A stretch of 64,000 bases of DNA from Nissolia schottii (taxonomy: Eukaryota; Streptophyta; Magnoliopsida; Fabales; Fabaceae), in NCBI GenBank assembly GCA_003254905.1, contig QANU01013293.1, forward strand, positions 105,114 to 169,113, written 5' to 3'. Made by a program: the position numbers and the translations under genes. Under the pieces are notes generated by a model. That model saw only the letters and a program-made list of their open reading frames with translations. It was not told where the DNA came from and ran no database searches. The first letter of the stretch is position 1, and every line of letters starts with the position of its first letter. Positions 59,141 to 64,000 of the stretch are shown here, one piece after another.

Positions 59141-59911
59141 GAGGGAGCACTTTAACTACTTTTGATCACAATTATTTTTTCAATTTTATCTTTGAAAATT
59201 TTGTAACTTCTCAATGTATAACCCTTAAAAACCTCTGTACCCATTCCTTACATTTCATCCCCTTTAAAAGAAAAATTCATTTAACTCGTCTCTTTCAATT
59301 AAATTATTCTCCTCCACTTAACCAAAAAGGATTGAGGATTGGCAAGCACGTCATGGCTGCAATCCTTGAGTATAGATAAAGCTATTGAGAGAGGTTAATT
59401 GCCCTAAGTCACATTTTAATTTGTTCCATTTTACCACTCTCTTTAGTTTTTAATAAAAACTTCCTACTTTTCAACTTATTTTCTTTTTTTTTTTTAAAAA
59501 AAACTTCTTATTTTTTAAAAATTCAAAAAATCACCTATATTTTAAGAAAAATTTACATGTTTTTAGCAGGCACAAAATTTCTGCTCCCTATTAATATAAT
59601 AATAAGAGGTTAGATTAATAATAAGAGGTTGAAATATGAGATGCAATTAATAAAAAAATAAATTGATACTTGGAGTGGACAAATATAAGCACCTTCAATT
59701 AAAAATTTTCAGGGAGTGACCAATTATGGAAATGGGTGGATCAGTTACTTTTGGATAGTAAAAATTGTCATGCAAACGTGGACACGCTAATTTTAGTTTT
59801 ATCCTTGAAAATATATATTTTTTTTTAAAAAGCAAAATTTCACATGCAATGAGGGAGGGACATAATTGAAAACACTAATTGTGACCATTTTGGAAGTTAA
59901 AGTGCTCCATC
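59141..59911. mobile_element. Inverted-repeat DNA element, about 770 bp
   Basis: The left end reads GAGGGAGCACTTTAACTAC, then GATCACAATTATTTTTTCAA. The minus-strand reading of the right end is GATGGAGCACTTTAACTTCC, then GGTCACAATTAGTGTTTTCAA. The arms pair over about 60 bp. The interior is AT-rich and encodes no transposase. Target duplication is not clear. Confidence 0.75.
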
Positions 59912-60640
59912 GACTTTACATAAGTGTAGATACTAAATAACATTTTAATTACTAGTAAGTCTTTTTATATGTTTGCATGATTAGGCTGAACAAATTTGTA
60001 CTCAACCCCATATTATATGATTCGGTTCCTTTGAGTCCGAACCCAATCCTATAATGACTAGGCTAATGATCGAGTAAAATTGATACAGCTCAATATTTAG
60101 ATAACATATTAAGATTTAGGCATGACATATAGTAAAATCATAAAATTTTAGAAATAGCAAATCAAATTTAAGAGATATTTTACAATATATATTTCAAAAT
60201 AAATTATATCAATGTAAAAGTAACATAATATCTTGTAAAGAACATTAATTGAAGTAAAAAAATAGTATAATTTATCAATAATTTCTAAAAATATATAAAT
60301 TATGAAGGATTATATGATTTTGGATCGAGTTGGGCCAACCCGACATATGACCTAAACTAAATTCAAAAAAGACATTGGGTCAAATTTAACGACCCAAACT
60401 CGACTAAATAAGCCTCGGGTCAAGCCAGGCCAACAGATCGGGATCAGGTCATGAACATGTTGCATGATGAAAACTTATATGTATTTGATTAGATTACAAT
60501 CATTACATTACATGTTACTATAAATTCTTGAAATTCTTTTTTATCAAATACATTGTATATGTTATGTTATCATATGTTTTGTATAACATAAAATAATATG
60601 AAAGATAAATGTAAAGTAAAATGGTTAGTATAATATGTTC
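59912..60640. other. AT-rich intergenic DNA
   Basis: No gene is seen. A stretch near 60330-60440 (GAGTTGGGCCAACCCGACATA, GGGTCAAGCCAGGCCAAC) resembles the name-like GGGTCGGGCC repeats found in many plant intergenic regions. No paired ends. Confidence 0.45.
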
Positions 60641-61090
60641 TGACTTGTTCAGAGAGGTGATGTATCTGCAAAGGAGGTCTCTTTTGGTGGAGTTTCAAGG
60701 TTTTCAACATCGAGTATGCCCAGAAGGGGGACTTGCAAGAGATTTTGATGGCTAAGTCAGTATCGGTCTTGGGTGTATTTATGAGGGTGAAATGTTACGT
60801 GCCTTCACCAAAGCCCAAGCCCATGTCACACTTTGGCTCTTTAGCCGAGTGGTTCCTCACGTCGTGTCTGAGTTTTGGGGGGACATGACGAGGTCCCATT
60901 GCACTCAATGGTTATCTCTTGAAGTGGTTCTCAAATCGTGGGCGCATGGAGATATAGATCAGATGCAACCCAACGTGTTCCCAGAGTGGGCAATTATACT
61001 GAGCTAGAAGCGACTTTGTTCGAACTTTCTCGAGTGAGGTTCTTAGTTTCAAGCCTTTGACCCGTGGATGATGCTATGAGCTTATTCTCG
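60640..61090 (+). other. GC-richer island of unknown origin
   Basis: This 450-bp block is clearly richer in G and C than its flanks and has a 71-codon frame (60792-61007) containing HVTLWLFSRVVPHVVSEF. I recognise no protein family. The phrase TATCGGTCTTGGGTGTATTTATGAGG and the abrupt borders suggest a piece of a retroelement LTR, but the matching copy is not in the window. Confidence 0.35.
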
Positions 61091-61394
61091 GTCCACTCCA
61101 TAATAAAATAGTATGTCTAAAGGATTAATAAATTGTTTCTCTTTTTATTTTTCTCAAATAACATATATTTTAATTTATTTAAATTTAAATTATCTCTTTT
61201 TTGTGAAACAAAAGGGGTCAAAGACATAACAAATCTATCAACTACCCCTCAAATGAGGAGTATTACAAATGTGATAAATTCTTAATTAGGCACAAGTCTA
61301 ATACATCATTTTTTAGCACATTCACAATAAAGAGTACAGAACAATAAAAATGTTGAAGGAGGAGATCCAAACTCATATAAATCAAATGGTAAAG

Positions 61395-62010
61395 AATGAT
61401 CCAAATTAGCAAGAGCATTTGTCATCGAATATGCATCCTTGAAGGTATTGGTACAAACCACATTTAAACCCAATCAATCGAGTTATCTCACTTAGAAGAG
61501 GAGTTCCTAGGTGGGAAGGAGGCCAACCTTCTTGAACAAACTTCACAACATTCAAAGAATAAGACACAATCACCATATTCATGAGACCCAATTGCCGAAT
61601 TAACTTGACAAAATTGCAAGCTAAAGTCTAGATGAAGTTACCCCAATGACCACGAATTACTCCCCCATAGGCAGGATGATGATTAGCCAACACAAAACCA
61701 TTAGTATTAACCCCATCGAATGGTTGCATTCTACAAACTATGTCTACTGATTAGCGATAAACCAACTCCCTTAATTGGCAAACCATTCCTAACATAAGTA
61801 CCACCTTCCCCTCAAAATTTAATTTACTACGATAAAACCACATATAAAAATAGAGCACAACAAAGAGCATAACCCACTCTTGAACTAGTAATGAAGTCAA
61901 ATAGGTTATAAGGAAAAAGAGGAACCAAACTCATAATAGTGTCACAAATATGATGAGGGAGTAGGACTTGAAAAGGAAGTCAACAAGGCAAGCACTTGTA
62001 TCAGTCTCTG
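61395..62010 (-). mobile_element. Decayed LINE, RNase H domain
   Basis: On the minus strand from about 61725, DGVNTNGFVLANHHPAYGG, followed by VIRGHWGNFI, matches the start of the RNase H (RVT_3) domain of plant LINE polyproteins. A stop follows. The later part has EGWPPSHLGTPLLSEI (near 61520), in line with the second half of the domain. Several stops show it is dead. The sequence at 61730-62010 may be the rest of the element, but no domain is readable. Confidence 0.65.
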
Positions 62011-62990
62011 AGAGCGAAATCCACATTTTAGATACTTATTGTTTTAAATTTTAAATGTAGATATATCACAATAGTGTCTTATTTAACAATAGGAGAAAAT
62101 TATTTTTTGGTCATAAAAATTTTAGAATGACTATACTTATTTAAGCAATTCATTATGAGGGTTATTTCCTTGCTTTACTATTGCTAACGCCTACTAGTTT
62201 CTAAACTTGCGCAGATGTGCAGAGTGATCCATAGTTATGTTGTATTTTTACCGATTTTTAACCAAAACCATATATAGAAGAAAAATTGATTATTTAAGTG
62301 AAACTTAATGGAAGGTTGGATTTATTTTCCTAGGTTATGAATGATATATATTTGGTAAGTTTAATAACGTCAAACATGAATAAATAAAAAAAACTTTGAA
62401 GATGTGATTTATAAATTTGGTAGTTGTTTTGATTAACACACTATAATGTCTATACATTTAAACTAAAATTCACCATAATTGTATATCCATAAGTCATTAT
62501 AGAACTATAAATACAGTATAATGTCTTCCTTCGTCGATGGTCCATCAATATATGCTTAGAATTAGATAACTTTACATATAAAAGTCAAATTAAAAAAAAA
62601 TCAAATAGGCATTAGCAATTAGTATCCATGAAAGACAACCTATATTGAGCAAAAAAACATTTGTCAGTCCTCTATTGTGAAACCAGCAATATTCCACTTA
62701 ACATGCACCTATTAAACATAAACACATATTAGATAATGTATAATTTCCTATGAAAGATTAGGTATTAAATTTTATGTTTTGAACAAAGTGAAGCAAATAC
62801 CTAATATTTTGTTACATGATTATAGAGTTATCCTTCCTAGAGCATAGGATTGAGGTACAAGTTAAAGTGCAAGAAAGGGGAGAAAAGATAGTTAAGGTTG
62901 AGAGATAGCTACAATTATGTCTACTCCTAGGAAAGCAGGAAAATAAAGTGAAAAAGTAAAGGGTGGTGGCGTACGCTACTTCCAGTAGGC
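62011..62990. other. AT-rich intergenic DNA
   Basis: No gene or paired repeat ends seen. AT-rich, with short open frames lacking recognisable features. Confidence 0.45.
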
Positions 62991-63296
62991 TGCTAACTGC
63001 TAGTTGTGGGGCTTACTGAGCCGTGATGGTAAGTCTGGTATCCACCTCGAGTTTAGTCCAGGAGTCCTATATTTATAGAGTTTCAGAGCTCTCCTCTTTG
63101 GTAACCATTTCTCTGTCAGGGGTCGGCGGTTACCACCTTTGACTAACGTGGTCCACATATTACAGGCCAGTTGCGCTTGCATGTGTGCCACGACATGCAA
63201 CGATTGTCTTCTCTGTCCCTCTTGGCCGTTGCACCATCTCTAGAACGTGGGAAGTTATTTTCCGTAGTGACCACATCAGACTTGGAGAATTTGGAT
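62991..63296 (-). mobile_element. Promoter-like segment, possible LTR piece
   Basis: GC-richer than the flanks. On the minus strand it has a strong TATA-like word CTCTATAAATATAGG (near 63075) followed by transcript-like sequence, with upstream words GTTACCAAAGAGGAG. It abuts the copia 3' LTR. This would fit a U3/R segment of another LTR, but no coding domain or second copy confirms it. Confidence 0.35.
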
Positions 63297-63695
63297 TGTT
63301 CGAAATAGTAATAGGAGAGTAATGTGTATATTTGTATCTTTCAATGTGATATTTACATAAGAGGCTGAACCTATTAATAGGCTGAAAACCTAACTGCCAA
63401 AACTCAACGCCCAAAAACAAATTACAATCAAATCAAATCAATTATTATAATTTACAATTATTAACACCCCCTCAAACTTAAGTAGTCTTTGATGAAACCA
63501 ACTTGTGTTTGGAGACCAAAGTGTGGAAACCAGGATGATGTGCTTTCATGAATATGTCAGCGGGTTGGTCAAGAGTCCCATATGAGGCGAAGGGTACCCC
63601 ACAAAATGTGTTGACGAATGAAGTGACAATCAATCTCAATGTTTTTAGTACGCTCATGGAAGGCATCATTATGAGCAATTTGAATAGGCACTTCG
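63297..63695 (-). mobile_element. 3' end of a Ty1/copia element
   Basis: On the minus strand, the last part of a copia RNase H is readable: IQIAHNDAFHERTKNIEID, then CHFI near 63620, followed by frameshifts and fragments such as QPADIFMKA and HTLVSKHKLV. After it comes a polypurine tract TTTGAGGGGG (63467-63476) and then TGTTAATAATTG, the expected LTR start. A candidate LTR of 170 bp (63466 down to 63297) starts TGTT and ends AACA. The coding part is broken at 63696, where another LTR begins. Confidence 0.75.
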
Positions 63696-64000
63696 TGTAA
63701 CATCCCGCTTTTTCCCTTAGTAAAGGTTTTTTAAATTAAATAGGAGAAATAAGTTTTGCACGAATTTATATGCCTGTAGAAGAAATTCTGTTCGGTTTTG
63801 GAAAATTCTGCAGACACTCAAATGGATCCTTTTTGTCCTCCAAGTACAACGGTGCATCTAAGGTATCTGTAAAATATAAGGTCACTATTGAAAGTTCACA
63901 AATACCTTAGATTGATTCAAATTATTCCTTAAAAAATTAGTAGATCACAAGGATGTGATCAGAATATTTTTCGGAGGACCGTACGCGAAGTACCGAGACC
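63696..64000 (+). mobile_element. Start of an LTR running off the window
   Basis: TGTAACATCCCGCTTTTTCCC at 63696 is a very common LTR start in plant Ty3 elements. It interrupts the copia RNase H coding sequence, so it is a later, nested insertion. The remaining 305 bases show no coding sequence, as expected for an LTR, and the end is outside the window. Confidence 0.6.

Overview
The window looks like nuclear DNA of a flowering plant, probably a eudicot and perhaps a legume. The AT-rich intergenic DNA, the many short exons with GT-AG introns, and a repeat population of Ty3 and copia LTR elements, LINEs and small inverted-repeat elements show that it is plant DNA. The legume guess is weaker. 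It rests on the LysM receptor kinase of the LYK3/EPR3 type and on repeat flavour. No RNA gene or CRISPR array was seen. One assembly gap (N) lies at 41929-42166.

Six protein-coding genes are intact or nearly so, and I placed their splice sites by hand. Left to right they are: a plant protein of unknown function with a duplicated PPKSCVL-type motif (minus, 1632-4662); a LysM receptor-like kinase (minus, 6294-12464, 11 exons, 671 aa); a phosducin/thioredoxin-like protein of the TXNDC9 type (plus, 29682-32094, 8 exons, 229 aa); an Aux/IAA auxin repressor of the IAA26/IAA18 type (minus, 34846-40158, 5 exons, 287 aa); a membrane-anchored type-B hexokinase (minus, 43855-48949, 9 exons, 495 aa); and a nuclear poly(A) polymerase (minus, 51369-57810, 12 exons). 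The poly(A) polymerase appears to lack one base near its C-terminus. The genes have unrelated jobs (surface glycan perception, protein folding, auxin response, sugar phosphorylation and sensing, mRNA polyadenylation). Nothing suggests they work as a cluster.

The stretch from about 13 to 29 kb is a gene-poor repeat zone. It holds a 5'-truncated LINE with a perfect 17-bp target duplication, a Stowaway-like element, an internally deleted Ty3 element with direct repeats at both ends, a CACTA-type terminus next to a broken BAHD acyltransferase-like pseudogene, a partial duplication of that pseudogene's 3' end, and an LTR-like segment. A second repeat zone from about 59 to 64 kb holds an inverted-repeat element, a decayed LINE RNase H domain, the 3' end of a copia element and the edge of another LTR.

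The most informative oddities are the poly(A) polymerase frameshift, a 50-bp copy of the hexokinase exon 9 boundary abutting an inverted-repeat element about 11 kb away, two introns with GC donors, and at least six separate elements with long imperfect inverted ends, three of them inside introns of the Aux/IAA or hexokinase genes. I found no convincing new biological system. The novelty lies in genome structure.
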